From: CAZSXU01 sp964610505
Lineage (GTDB): Bacteria; Arandabacterota; Arandabacteria; JAGLYR01
Assembly: GCA_964610505.1 (NCBI GenBank)
Contig: CAZSXU010000014.1
Location: 38,401-102,400, forward strand
DNA: 64,000 bases
Direction of reading: 5' to 3'
Each line of letters begins with the position of its first letter. The stretch's first letter is position 1. Made by a program: the position numbers and the translations under genes. Shown here piece after piece: positions 50,260-59,733 of this stretch. The notes under the pieces are model-generated. The model saw only the letters and a program-made list of their open reading frames with translations. It did not search any database and had not been told where the DNA came from.

Positions 50260-52956
50260 ATGGTCGGTGAAAAAGTAGGTCATTATCGGATCCTCAAGAA
50301 GCTTGCGACCGGAAGCACCGGTTCTCTTTTCGTTGCCGAAGATCTCCGAGATCAGGGTTCCGTCATCCTCAAGGTTCTGTCTCCAGGCCCTCTCGCCGAC
50401 GGCGCGTTAAGGCAGGTCATCATCCGTGAGAATGCCGCCGCCGCATTCCTGGATCATCCGCACGTCGTCCGAAATCTGGGGATCCGGGATGTCGAAGGTC
50501 ACACGCTCATCGTGTACGAACAGCTCGATGGTGAGCCGCTGACCGGAGTGATGGCGCGAGGGCCGGCGTCGGAGCGACAGGTTCTGACTCTTGCGCGTCA
50601 GATGCTCGACGGGCTGGAGACCGCCCACCGTCAGGGCCTGCTTCACGGCGACATTTGTCCCGACAACATTCTCATCGATGGCCGCGGGAACGGCTTTCTT
50701 GTCGGTTTCGGCCTCGGAAAGAGTGCGGAGCGCTTCCAACGTCCCGGAAAACCGGGACAGCCTGCGCCGCAGTTTCCCGCGCCCGAACACGTAGAGAAAG
50801 GGCGGTGCGATGAGCGCTCCGATATGTTCTCTCTGGGGGTCGTTCTCTACCAATGGCTGACGGGTGCGCTCCCCTTCTCGGAAAGCGAGGGGGATGCCCG
50901 TTCGAAGACGGTGGTGAGAGAGGCGGCGGTTTCCCCGGGTCGGCGAGTACAGGAAATTTCCCCGGGGACCGAGGCTCTGCTTCTGCGCGCGCTCAAGCGA
51001 GATCCGGCCCACCGGTTCCAGACGGCAAAGGACATGCGCTCTCACGTCGACGTCCTGCTGGAACAGCTGGGCCCGGTGGATGCCGATCTTCCCGGCGAAA
51101 CACCCCGGGGGGCCGGGATCGAGGCTTCCCCCGGATTCGTTCGCCGGAACCTGTGGGTGATCGCCGCCGTCACTACGGTGATTGTCGTCATGCTGGTTGC
51201 CTGGATGCTTCCACGCCGGGAGAGTCCACCGACGACACTGCAACCGGGCGTGGCCCTTGTTCAAGTCACGGACTGGCCGGGCATCGAAATCGACCCGTGC
51301 ATCTCCTCCGACGGCTCAAGAATCGTGTTCGCCTCGGATGCCTCCGGGAATTTGGACCTCTGGGTACTGGATCTGGATGGCGGAGAGCCGGTCCGGATCA
51401 CGCGCACCCCGGAAGCGGAGGGCCACCCGAGCTGGTCGCCGGATGGAACCGAGATCGTCTATTGTCTCTCAAGAGGAGAGGGTGGCATTCGCGCGCTCTC
51501 TCTCGCCGATGGCGCCGTTCGGGAACTCTCGGCGACCGGTTGTCGGCCCAGCTGGTCTCCGGTGAGCGATGCCATTGTCTTCGACGCGATGACCCGGGCC
51601 GAGAAACCCCGCCTCTGGATCATCTCTTCCGAGGGCGAGATGATGAGACAACTGACCCGGGCCGACGATTCCGAGGAAACTCACGCGGACCCTCACTGGT
51701 CTCCGGATGGCGAACAGGTGGTGTATGAACGCGCGCTGGGCGGGGAAAACAATATCTGGGTGGTCTCGCTGGACAGCCGGGTCCAACGGCGGCTCTCCTA
51801 CCCGCCGCAGTGGGACTTCGACCCGTTCTGGGACCCTCTGGGGAAGTGGATCTACTTCTGCTCGGGACTCGGCGACAGCATCCACATTCACCGGACGCTC
51901 TCGGCGGGAGGGCGCCGCTTCCAGATGACCCGCGAAGCCGGTACGTATTCCGGGCTGTCCACATCGGGGGACGGGCGGCGCATCGTGTTCTCGACGATGG
52001 AATTACAGTCCCGGTTGTGGCGGGCGGAAGCGCGCCGTGGGTTGCCGGAGCGCGTGGAGATCGGCCGGGCGCGAACCGCCGTGCCGGACATCTCGCCGGA
52101 GGGGACCCGGATGGTGGTCCCCTACCGAGACCGCCACAGCTGGGATCTCTGCCTGGTTCAGGGAAATACCGTCACGCCCATCGCCCTGGGTACGGAGGAC
52201 GAGATTGAGCCTCGCTGGTCCCCGGACGGCCAGGCCGTGGCCTTCGTGGAACGGTACGCCGCGGGAACGACCATCAAGGTGACGCATATGGACGGGAGCG
52301 ATCCCAGAAGCCTGGTCACCGAGGGGGAGAACTTCGAGCCCCGGTGGTCTCCGGACGGCCGGTGGCTGGCCTTCATCAAGGTCCACAGCCCGCAGCGGAA
52401 GGACATCTGGATCGTGGACGTCGGGACCGGGCGGGCCGAACCCGTGACGCGGGCCGGCATGAACACGAAGCCCCGGTGGTCTCCGGACGGCTCCCAGATC
52501 CTATTCCATTCGCAGGGAGACACGTGGTCCGGTCTGTACGCCGTGGTCACGGGCGGCGGGGTGGTTCCCCGGTGGGTTGCAGAGGGCAAAGACGGAAGCT
52601 GGTCGGCGGACGGCAGGGGGATCTTCTATGCGGGCGGGGAGCCGGGGCGGGAGGACATCTGGGTCCTGAATCTGGATGAGATGTCCAGTCGGCGGTTGAC
52701 CTCGGAAGAGGCCGGTTACGGTGCCCCGGTTCCTTCGCCGGATGGCCGCATGGTGGCTTTCCTCGCCGACAGGTACGGAAGGCCCGACGTGTGGGTGCTT
52801 CCACTCGGAGACGCAACTCGCGATGTCGGGCCGAGGTGCGTCGCCGAGGACACCAACCTTGCCGGGTCTCCTTCGTGGTCACCCGACGGCCGATGGTTGT
52901 ACTTCACGAAGGAAGAGTTCGTGGGCGGGGACATCTGGATGTATGAGATGGAGTGA
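50260..52956 (+). CDS. membrane pseudokinase fused to a TolB-like beta-propeller
   Basis: 898 residues from ATG at 50260. Residues 9-270 have the serine/threonine kinase fold: glycine loop (ATGSTGS), K38, E57, catalytic-loop region HGDICPDN (129-136) and FPAPEHV in place of the APE motif. The catalytic-loop Lys is Cys133, and the Mg-binding DFG Asp is Gly149 (VGFG), so kinase activity is unlikely. A TM helix at about 297-317 links it to an extracytoplasmic propeller of about nine PD40/WD40-like blades (PSWSPDGTEIVY, PRWSPDGQAVAF, PRWSPDGRWLAFIK and others). It probably senses an external ligand and relays it by protein contacts. Confidence 0.87.
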   Translation: MVGEKVGHYRILKKLATGSTGSLFVAEDLRDQGSVILKVLSPGPLADGALRQVIIRENAAAAFLDHPHVVRNLGIRDVEGHTLIVYEQLDGEPLTGVMARGPASERQVLTLARQMLDGLETAHRQGLLHGDICPDNILIDGRGNGFLVGFGLGKSAERFQRPGKPGQPAPQFPAPEHVEKGRCDERSDMFSLGVVLYQWLTGALPFSESEGDARSKTVVREAAVSPGRRVQEISPGTEALLLRALKRDPAHRFQTAKDMRSHVDVLLEQLGPVDADLPGETPRGAGIEASPGFVRRNLWVIAAVTTVIVVMLVAWMLPRRESPPTTLQPGVALVQVTDWPGIEIDPCISSDGSRIVFASDASGNLDLWVLDLDGGEPVRITRTPEAEGHPSWSPDGTEIVYCLSRGEGGIRALSLADGAVRELSATGCRPSWSPVSDAIVFDAMTRAEKPRLWIISSEGEMMRQLTRADDSEETHADPHWSPDGEQVVYERALGGENNIWVVSLDSRVQRRLSYPPQWDFDPFWDPLGKWIYFCSGLGDSIHIHRTLSAGGRRFQMTREAGTYSGLSTSGDGRRIVFSTMELQSRLWRAEARRGLPERVEIGRARTAVPDISPEGTRMVVPYRDRHSWDLCLVQGNTVTPIALGTEDEIEPRWSPDGQAVAFVERYAAGTTIKVTHMDGSDPRSLVTEGENFEPRWSPDGRWLAFIKVHSPQRKDIWIVDVGTGRAEPVTRAGMNTKPRWSPDGSQILFHSQGDTWSGLYAVVTGGGVVPRWVAEGKDGSWSADGRGIFYAGGEPGREDIWVLNLDEMSSRRLTSEEAGYGAPVPSPDGRMVAFLADRYGRPDVWVLPLGDATRDVGPRCVAEDTNLAGSPSWSPDGRWLYFTKEEFVGGDIWMYEME

Positions 52957-53046
52957 TCTCCGGAGCGTTGTCGCCCTATTCCGGTCCTTTCTCCCTTTCT
53001 CCCTCCGGTCCTTTCGGGTATAGTCTCGCCCAGGGGGGAACGCCTG

Positions 53047-54138
53047 ATGAAACTGGGAATCACGGGCCTGCCGTTGTCCGGCAAGACGACGATTTTCAAC
53101 GCCCTCACCCATCTCAAGGCCGAGACCTCCGACTACGGCGCCGGCAAGAGGACCCCCAATCTCGGCGCCATTCGCGTGCCCGATGCGCGCCTGGACGCCC
53201 TCGCCGAGATGTTCGTCCCCCGGAAACCGGTGCACGCCACGCTGGAGTTTCTGGACGTTGCCGGAATCGGCCGTGGGGATTCCGCCAAGGGCGAGACCGA
53301 AGCGCAGCTTCTGGCCAAGCTCCGCGAGTCCGACGGGCTGATCCACGTCATCCGGGCTTTCGAGAACGAGAACGTTCTCCATCCGGAGGGATCCAACGAC
53401 GTGGGCCGCGATGCGAAGATCCTGGACGATGAGCTCATCCTGGCGGATCTGGCCATTATCGAGAAGCGGTCGGCCCGCGTCGAATCCGACCTCAAGAAAC
53501 TGAAGAGCGCCGAGCTGCTGCAGGAGCAGGAAATCCTCACGACCTGCCGCGAGTCCCTTGAGAAGGAGAATCCGCTCCGTAATCTGGATTTCGACAAGAA
53601 CACGCTTCGAGTCATCAGCGGGTTCTGTTTCTTGACCCTTCGACCCGAGCTGTACGTTGTCAACCTGGGGGAGGAGCAGAAGGGGAAGGGCCCGGAGCTA
53701 CTCGGTCTCCTGGGTGAGGCGCTGAAGAACCGGAGGACTCGCGCCGCCGCTTTCTTCGGACGACTCGAGGCCGAGATCGCCGAATTGGATGCGGAGGATG
53801 CCCGGGCTTTCCTGGAGGACTTGGGATTGAGTGAGTCGAGTCTTGAGCGACTTGCCCGGGAAGCCTACGCCGTGATGGGGGTCCAGACTTTCTTCACCAT
53901 CGGAAGCGACGAAGTGCGGGCGTGGATGATTCCCGTGGGGATGCACGCCGCCGACGCTGCGGGCGAAATCCACTCCGACATGCAGCGGGGGTTCATCCGG
54001 GCCGAAGTCGTGGCGTTTGACCACCTGGTCGAGTGCGGATCCCTGGCCAAGGCCAAGGACGCCGCTCGCCTCCGTCTGGAAGGAAAAGACTACGAAGTCC
54101 AGGACGGGGATGTGATCCAGTTTCGCTTCAACGTCTAG
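53047..54138 (+). CDS. ychF: GTP/ATP-binding protein YchF (Obg family)
   Basis: 363 residues from ATG at 53047. G1 loop GLPLSGKTT at residues 6-14, G3-type DVAG, and the C-terminal TGS domain (MGVQTFFTIGSDEVRAWM ... GDVIQFRFNV). YchF/Ola1 proteins are unusual in preferring ATP to GTP and act with ribosomes. The region that usually reads NMSE is VNLGEE here, within the family range. A plausible -10 (TATAGT at 53019) without a good -35 lies upstream. First gene of a run ending with sixA. Confidence 0.93.
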   Translation: MKLGITGLPLSGKTTIFNALTHLKAETSDYGAGKRTPNLGAIRVPDARLDALAEMFVPRKPVHATLEFLDVAGIGRGDSAKGETEAQLLAKLRESDGLIHVIRAFENENVLHPEGSNDVGRDAKILDDELILADLAIIEKRSARVESDLKKLKSAELLQEQEILTTCRESLEKENPLRNLDFDKNTLRVISGFCFLTLRPELYVVNLGEEQKGKGPELLGLLGEALKNRRTRAAAFFGRLEAEIAELDAEDARAFLEDLGLSESSLERLAREAYAVMGVQTFFTIGSDEVRAWMIPVGMHAADAAGEIHSDMQRGFIRAEVVAFDHLVECGSLAKAKDAARLRLEGKDYEVQDGDVIQFRFNV

Positions 54139-54178
54139 ACTGCCGATCACGGGCCCCGGCGAGAGGAATGAGGACGTC

Positions 54179-55537
54179 TTGAAAATTCCCAATGCCAAAG
54201 AGTTCTATCCACTGCACACACGTGTGGTGTTCTACCTCCTGCTTGTCGTACTGGTGGCCGGGGTTTTCACATTGGTGGTCCGTTTGCCGGTACGAGTTCC
54301 CCCGGGAGGAACGGCGGTCATCGTCGCCAAGGACATTGGAGATGTCCCGCTCGAGGAGAGCCGTTCCGTGGTGGTCGTGAATCCTGAGGGTGATCCGCCG
54401 CCGTACGAACCGGCTTGTCTCGCGGAGAGCATCCGGGGCAAGCTCCGGCGGCACGAGACGGTGAGCGATCTGTTTCTCAAGCAGGGCTTTTCACATGAGC
54501 TGGTGCACGCCGTGAATCTCTCGGCCCGGCCGGTGTTTGACCTTCGACACATCCGGGCCGGGCAACCCTATACTTTGGCGAAGATCGGGACGACGTTCTG
54601 CCACTTCGCGTATGAAATCGATCCGGAGTACTATCTTTTGATCGCCTCCGGAGACGACGGATTCTCTTCCGAGGTTCGGGAGTATCCCTTTCATGTGAGC
54701 GTCGATTCCCTGGTGGGAACCATCGACAATTCCCTCTTTCTCACCGTTCTGGAATCGGGGGAAGGCCCGGAGCTGGCGCTGGAGCTGAGTGAAATCTTTG
54801 CCTGGGATATCGATTTCTTCCTGGATATCCGGGAGGGCGACGGGTTCAAGATCTTCTTCGAGCGCAAGTGCCTCGGCGACAGCATGGTCTGCTACGGTCG
54901 GATTCTGGCGGCGGATTTCGTCGTTCAGGGAACCTCCCACCGGGCTTTCTATTTCAACGACGCCACCGGCTACGATGACTACTACGACCCGGAGGGGCAA
55001 TCCTTGCGTAAAGCGCTTCTCAAGGCGCCGCTGCGCTACAGCCGTATCAGCTCGAGTTTCAGCTACCGGAGGTTTCATCCGGTTCACCGGCACTACGCGC
55101 CGCATCTGGGAATCGACTACGCCGCCCCGAAGGGAACCCCCGTTCAGGCCACCGGAGGGGGAACCGTCGTTTTCGCCGCTCGCTCGGGGCCCAACGGCAA
55201 CATGGTCCAGATCCGTCACAACGAAACCTACATGACGTACTACCTCCATCTCTCGAAGTTCGCCAAGGGGATCAAGACGGGAAAGCAGGTCAGGCAGGGA
55301 GACGTGATCGGGTACGTGGGGGACACGGGTACGGCCACCGGTCCCCATCTGGACTATCGAATCAAGAAGCATGACACCTTCGTCAATCCACGGAAGATTG
55401 ATCTTCCGGCCGCCGAACCGGTGGCGGAGGCGTTCCGGCCGCAATTCGAGGAGCTGCGGGACCGGTGGGTGGAGCGGCTCGAGCAGCTCGGCGGCGAATC
55501 CGGCCGCGACGTGGCCTTGAGCACTCCGGCCGGATGA
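54179..55537 (+). CDS. M23 family metallopeptidase (LytM-like), membrane-anchored
   Basis: 452 residues from TTG at 54179, GAGG about 6 nt upstream. A single TM helix at about 16-36, an extended periplasmic domain with a LysM/OapA-like region (RHETVSDLFLKQGFSHELVH), then the M23 domain: HLGIDYAAPKG (H309, D313 zinc ligands), GNMVQIRHNETYMTYYLHLS (H357), and TGPHLDYRI (H390). The position usually occupied by the last zinc His is D392, a variant also seen in other M23 proteins. Probably a DD-endopeptidase or activator of peptidoglycan hydrolysis. The stop overlaps the next start (ATGA at 55534). Confidence 0.87.
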   Translation: MKIPNAKEFYPLHTRVVFYLLLVVLVAGVFTLVVRLPVRVPPGGTAVIVAKDIGDVPLEESRSVVVVNPEGDPPPYEPACLAESIRGKLRRHETVSDLFLKQGFSHELVHAVNLSARPVFDLRHIRAGQPYTLAKIGTTFCHFAYEIDPEYYLLIASGDDGFSSEVREYPFHVSVDSLVGTIDNSLFLTVLESGEGPELALELSEIFAWDIDFFLDIREGDGFKIFFERKCLGDSMVCYGRILAADFVVQGTSHRAFYFNDATGYDDYYDPEGQSLRKALLKAPLRYSRISSSFSYRRFHPVHRHYAPHLGIDYAAPKGTPVQATGGGTVVFAARSGPNGNMVQIRHNETYMTYYLHLSKFAKGIKTGKQVRQGDVIGYVGDTGTATGPHLDYRIKKHDTFVNPRKIDLPAAEPVAEAFRPQFEELRDRWVERLEQLGGESGRDVALSTPAG

Positions 55538-57528
55538 CGCATGCGGACAACCAGCGGGGAGTGATGAGACGACCGTCCGTCGGCACAGGAATTCTGCTGT
55601 TCGTGCTGCCGACCCTTCTTCCCCAGGCGACCTTCGCCTCGGCGCCGCCCGAGGAGGTCTCCCGATTCCGGATCGAGATTCATACTCCGCCCTGCATCAC
55701 GTCCGACACTCCCTTCGACATCCATCTGACGGCCTTGGAGCGCCCGGAGTTCGGGGGCCAGACGACCTTCTTCCCGTCGGCGGACGGCCCTTTTGTTGTG
55801 TCCGAGACCGGATCTCTGGAACCGATTCCTCCCGTCCGTTTCTCCGGGGGGAGAGCGACCGTCGAGGGCGTCGCGTTTCCCTCGTCGGGGCGCAGGCGAA
55901 TTCAAGTGTCCACCCGCGGGGCGGGTATGGAGCGGACGGACTTCGTGGACGTCCGGGTGCTGCCCGGGATCATCACGTTGCTGCCCCCGCTTCTCGCCAT
56001 TGCACTCGCACTCATCTTCCGTCAGGTGGTCATCGCTCTCTTCTGCGGGATCTGGCTCGGGGCCACCTTTCTTCATGGGCTCAATCCCGCAAGGGGTCTT
56101 CTCCGGACGCTCGACACGTATCTGGTCGAGGCCGTCGGCGATTCATCGCACGCCGCGATCATCCTTTTCACGCTGACGCTGGGAGGCATGGTGGGAATCC
56201 TGGCCCGATCGGGCGGCATCGAGGGCATCGTCCGAGCCCTCTCCCGGTATGCCCGGACTGCGCGGTCGGCCCAGATCTCGACCTGGGGGATGGGGCTTCT
56301 GATCTTCTTCGACGACTACGCCAACACGCTCTTGGTCGGGAACACGATGCGGTCGGTAACCGACCGGCTGAAGGTCTCGCGCGAGAAGCTGTCCTTCATC
56401 GTCGACGCGACGGCGGCGCCCGTCACGAGCATCGCCTTCATTTCTACGTGGATCGGCTACGAGCTGGGTCTCATCGCGGACGCTTTCCAGGCCGTGGGCA
56501 TCGAAAAGAACGTCTACCTGGTGTTTGTCTCGACGATTCCGTATCGGTTCTACAGCATTCTTATGCTGGCCTTCGTGTTTCTCGTGGCCTGGACGGGTCG
56601 GGATTTCGGCGCGATGTTGAAGGCGGAGAGGCGTGCCCGTGTCACCGGGGAAGTGCAGGGGAAGGGGGCCGTACCTCTCTCTCAGGTCGACCTTGCGGGG
56701 ATGGCGGGAGATGATCAGGTGCGTTGCGCGTGGTGGACCGGGATCCTTCCCATTCTTACGGTTGTCCTGGTGACCGTCGTCGGACTCTATGTGAACGGTC
56801 GGAACGCTCTCCTGGGCGACGCCGGAACGCCGGAGGGTTTCAGGCTGCACGAAGTGATCGGCGCGGCGGATTCCTTCGCCGTTCTCATGTGGGCGTCCTT
56901 TGCCGGGGTGTTGATGGCGGCCGGTCTGGCGCTCGGTCGAAGAGTGCTCACCCTCTCCGAGGTCGTGGACGCCTGGGTCGTGGGCGTGCGGGCCATGATC
57001 GTGGGGATGATTATTCTGGTCTGCGCCTGGGGCATCGGCCGGGTGTGCGTGGACATCAAGACGGGAGAATGGGTGTTTCAGGCTACCCGAGACGTGCTGT
57101 CTCCCCACCTTCTCCCGGTTCTGTGTTTTCTCCTTGCCGGCGGCGTGGCATTTGCGACCGGGACGTCCTGGGGATCGATGGCCATCCTCATGCCGCTGGT
57201 CGTGCCGCTGGCGTTTCGGCTGAGCAGTGAGCCCGGTGTGCAGTTGGGTACGATCGCGGCCGTTCTGGCCGGTTCCACCTTCGGTGATCACTGCTCGCCG
57301 ATCAGCGATACGACGGTGATGTCCTCCATGGCATCGGCGGCCGATCACATCGATCACGTTCGAACGCAGGCACCCTACGCGCTTGCCGTGGCGGCCGTCG
57401 CCTGCGCTCTCGGATACCTCCCGGCGGGTTTTGGGGTACCGGCGGCGGTGCTTCTGCCCGTGGGGTTCATCGTCCTGATTGCGGCCCTCCGGGTGTTCGG
57501 CAGGCGCGCGGAAGAGCGGGGGGGGTGA
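55534..57528 (+). CDS. NhaC-family Na+/H+ antiporter with N-terminal extracytoplasmic domain
   Basis: 664 residues from ATG at 55534, coupled to the M23 stop; ATG 55564 is an alternative. A signal peptide-like helix (about 11-34) is followed by an extra beta-type domain of about 110 residues (FRIEIHTPPCITSDTPFDIH ... VEGVAFPSSGRRRIQVS). Then comes the NhaC membrane domain with about 12 helices: FFDDYANTLLVGNTMR, ATGTSWGSMAILMPLVVPLA and GSTFGDHCSPISDTTVMSS. Most NhaC proteins lack the N-terminal domain, so this looks like a fusion, possibly for sensing or contact at the outside. Exchange of Na+ for H+ across the inner membrane is inferred from family. Confidence 0.83.
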   Translation: MTHADNQRGVMRRPSVGTGILLFVLPTLLPQATFASAPPEEVSRFRIEIHTPPCITSDTPFDIHLTALERPEFGGQTTFFPSADGPFVVSETGSLEPIPPVRFSGGRATVEGVAFPSSGRRRIQVSTRGAGMERTDFVDVRVLPGIITLLPPLLAIALALIFRQVVIALFCGIWLGATFLHGLNPARGLLRTLDTYLVEAVGDSSHAAIILFTLTLGGMVGILARSGGIEGIVRALSRYARTARSAQISTWGMGLLIFFDDYANTLLVGNTMRSVTDRLKVSREKLSFIVDATAAPVTSIAFISTWIGYELGLIADAFQAVGIEKNVYLVFVSTIPYRFYSILMLAFVFLVAWTGRDFGAMLKAERRARVTGEVQGKGAVPLSQVDLAGMAGDDQVRCAWWTGILPILTVVLVTVVGLYVNGRNALLGDAGTPEGFRLHEVIGAADSFAVLMWASFAGVLMAAGLALGRRVLTLSEVVDAWVVGVRAMIVGMIILVCAWGIGRVCVDIKTGEWVFQATRDVLSPHLLPVLCFLLAGGVAFATGTSWGSMAILMPLVVPLAFRLSSEPGVQLGTIAAVLAGSTFGDHCSPISDTTVMSSMASAADHIDHVRTQAPYALAVAAVACALGYLPAGFGVPAAVLLPVGFIVLIAALRVFGRRAEERGG

Positions 57529-57529
57529 C

Positions 57530-58000
57530 ATGGATTTCTTCCTCGTCCGACATGGTCAGGCGAAGTCTCCGAGTGACGACCCCGAGCGCGGTCTCACCGA
57601 TCTGGGCGTGAAACAGGCGGAGGCCACGGCCTCCTGGTCCGCCCTCGCGGGTGCCCGGGTTGCCCAGATCCTGCACAGCGAGAAGAAGCGGGCGAGGCAG
57701 ACGGCCGAGATTTTCTCGCGGCACCTTCGGCCCTCGAAGGGGTTGATCGCGACCCGGGGACTGTCCGCCAACGACAACGTGGTTCCCACGGCCGACCTCA
57801 TCGAGGTCGGCGGGGAGCCGGTGATGATCGTAGGCCACTTGCCGTTTGTTTCCCGTCTCGCCAGTCAACTGGTTGCGGGAGATCCCGAGCGGGTCGGCTT
57901 CGCGTTCGCGGAGGCGACGGTCGTGTGTCTTCACCGTCATCGGGGCCGGTGGTTCGTGCGATGGATGGTAACGCCGGAAGAGATCGGAATCAGAGGGTAG
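57530..58000 (+). CDS. sixA: phosphohistidine phosphatase SixA
   Basis: 156 residues from ATG at 57530, 1 nt after the NhaC stop. Motif MDFFLVRHGQAKSPSDDPER with the catalytic His in RHGQ, LTDLGVKQAEATA, SEKKRARQTAEIF and VGHLPFVSRLAS. SixA removes phosphate from phosphohistidine in HPt domains or HPr-type proteins. In this context it may damp a phosphorelay; the window has a histidine kinase at 45430 but no HPt. Convergent with the GT-C gene, only 8 nt between stops. Confidence 0.85.
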   Translation: MDFFLVRHGQAKSPSDDPERGLTDLGVKQAEATASWSALAGARVAQILHSEKKRARQTAEIFSRHLRPSKGLIATRGLSANDNVVPTADLIEVGGEPVMIVGHLPFVSRLASQLVAGDPERVGFAFAEATVVCLHRHRGRWFVRWMVTPEEIGIRG

Positions 58001-58008
58001 ACAGGAAT

Positions 58009-59733
58009 CTAATCCTCCCGCCCTGCTTTTAACTCACACTCACAAATGAGAAGATCGAAATACCGCATCGAGGGAGTCAGGTGCGGTTCGATCTTGAGGA
58101 CGGAGGCTACGGGATCCCTGAGAATGCGATCCTCCGCAGGAGAAGCCACGAGCGTGAAACGATGGATCCCGGCCTCCCGGAATTGCCGAAGCAGGGCGTG
58201 GTAATCCTCCGTATCGATCACACGGTAGATAGGGTGTTTCCGGTAAGCGACGGCGATCTCGAGCGGGAACCACCAGACGTTGGTGACTACGGTTCTCGGC
58301 GACGATTCTTGGAATCGAGAGACGGTTCGCTCCGTGCCGCGCTTCTTGATCTGGAGGGTGGCCATCCCGTGGGTCTGGACCGCGAGGGAGAATGCAAGGA
58401 TGATTGATCCAAGGACGAGCATGAAACGGCGCTTCCGGAAGTCCGGACACGCCCGGCGAATTCCGGAAAGCCCCAGGACCACCAGCAGGGGAAAGACGGG
58501 AAGAAGATAGCGGGGTCCCCAATGCACTCCACGCTGGTACTTGACGGGACTCAGGATGACCGCCACGCAGAAGAAGAGAAGAACGGCGGTGGCGATGAAG
58601 GCTTCCCCCCGTGCGCGCCGGGTGCCCGTGACCGCAAGCGCTCCGGCCAGGAGGGCCGCCATCAAGGGAGCGGTCGTGAAGAACCCTCCGCTGAAGTATG
58701 TGGAAAACACCCGATCGTCCAATCCCGCCAGGACCAGGAGGACGAGGACGGAGTAGGCAACGGTTCCGGCCCAGGGAACCGCCAGAAGGCGGCTCTTTCT
58801 TCCAAGGACAATGAACGTCACGAGCCCCAGAAGAAGAGGAATGGAGACCGCCAGGGTGGTTTCCAGGTTCTGCGTGAGTCCCAGGGTCCAGGCGTAGAGC
58901 GTCTCCAGTCGGTCGCTCAGGTAACCGGTGATCCCCGGGCCGGTCTCCTCGGGAAGAAGCCCGAATTCGGAGGCGCCCTGCATCCGTTTCCCGAACGGTT
59001 TGCCCAACACGCGCCACTGGAACAGGATCAGCGGAACCGCGGCCGCCGTGAACCCCGCGGCCGAGCCCAGGACCGTCCGTATTCCGGCCCGAGTGATGAG
59101 AAGAGCCAGAATGGTGGATCCTGCAAACAGGTAGCATTCCTCCCGGAACCAGACGGCCATTCCAAGAAAGAGTCCGGCGGCAAGCGCTGCGCCGATCGGC
59201 GTTCGATCCTCGGTTCTTGCCAGCAACAGGACGGCCGCCGTTGTGAGAAGCACCGCGGTGTTGTGCTCCCAGAAAGTGACCGCGTAGAAGAAGATGGGGG
59301 TTGCGAGACCGACGAGCGGAACGGCCAGAGGCGCCCAGGACCCCGCGTACCGCCGGGCCAGAAGGTACGTCAGCCAGAGGCAGGCCAGGGCCGAGATCAG
59401 CGGAAGGACATAGAGCCCGGGCAGAGACAGCGCCCGGTAAAGCGGCGCCGTCAGGATCGGAAACGCGAGGGAAACGTCCGGTACGAATCGCCCGTGAACG
59501 CGGGTCGCCATCGGTGGTTTCAGAGGAAAGAAGTCGCCGGAGGGATCGATGCTTTCTCCGGGATAGGCAATCGAAATGTCCCGAAAGCCGGTGCCGGCCA
59601 GCTGCTCGACGGTCAGGAACTTGAATCCACCGTCGATGGTCCAGAAAGCGCCCGGCGGACTTCCGACGACTATGGCCAGGTAGACAGCGCCTACGCAGAC
59701 CAGGAGAAGAAGTGCGATTCGTTGTCCCGTCAC
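58009..59733 (-). CDS. polytopic GT-C-like membrane glycosyltransferase 1
   Basis: 574 residues from GTG at 59733, which overlaps the stop of the upstream gene. About eleven TM helices. The first large loop contains DGGFKFLTVEQLA and FVPDVSLAFPILTAPLYRAL, consistent with a GT39/ArnT-like enzyme; a soluble periplasmic tail of about 110 residues follows the last helix (SRFQESSPRTVVTNVWWFPL and beyond). Probably transfers a sugar from a polyprenyl phosphate to a lipid or protein on the outer face. Same minus-strand unit as 59730-61705. Confidence 0.65.
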   Translation of the reverse strand: MTGQRIALLLLVCVGAVYLAIVVGSPPGAFWTIDGGFKFLTVEQLAGTGFRDISIAYPGESIDPSGDFFPLKPPMATRVHGRFVPDVSLAFPILTAPLYRALSLPGLYVLPLISALACLWLTYLLARRYAGSWAPLAVPLVGLATPIFFYAVTFWEHNTAVLLTTAAVLLLARTEDRTPIGAALAAGLFLGMAVWFREECYLFAGSTILALLITRAGIRTVLGSAAGFTAAAVPLILFQWRVLGKPFGKRMQGASEFGLLPEETGPGITGYLSDRLETLYAWTLGLTQNLETTLAVSIPLLLGLVTFIVLGRKSRLLAVPWAGTVAYSVLVLLVLAGLDDRVFSTYFSGGFFTTAPLMAALLAGALAVTGTRRARGEAFIATAVLLFFCVAVILSPVKYQRGVHWGPRYLLPVFPLLVVLGLSGIRRACPDFRKRRFMLVLGSIILAFSLAVQTHGMATLQIKKRGTERTVSRFQESSPRTVVTNVWWFPLEIAVAYRKHPIYRVIDTEDYHALLRQFREAGIHRFTLVASPAEDRILRDPVASVLKIEPHLTPSMRYFDLLICECELKAGRED

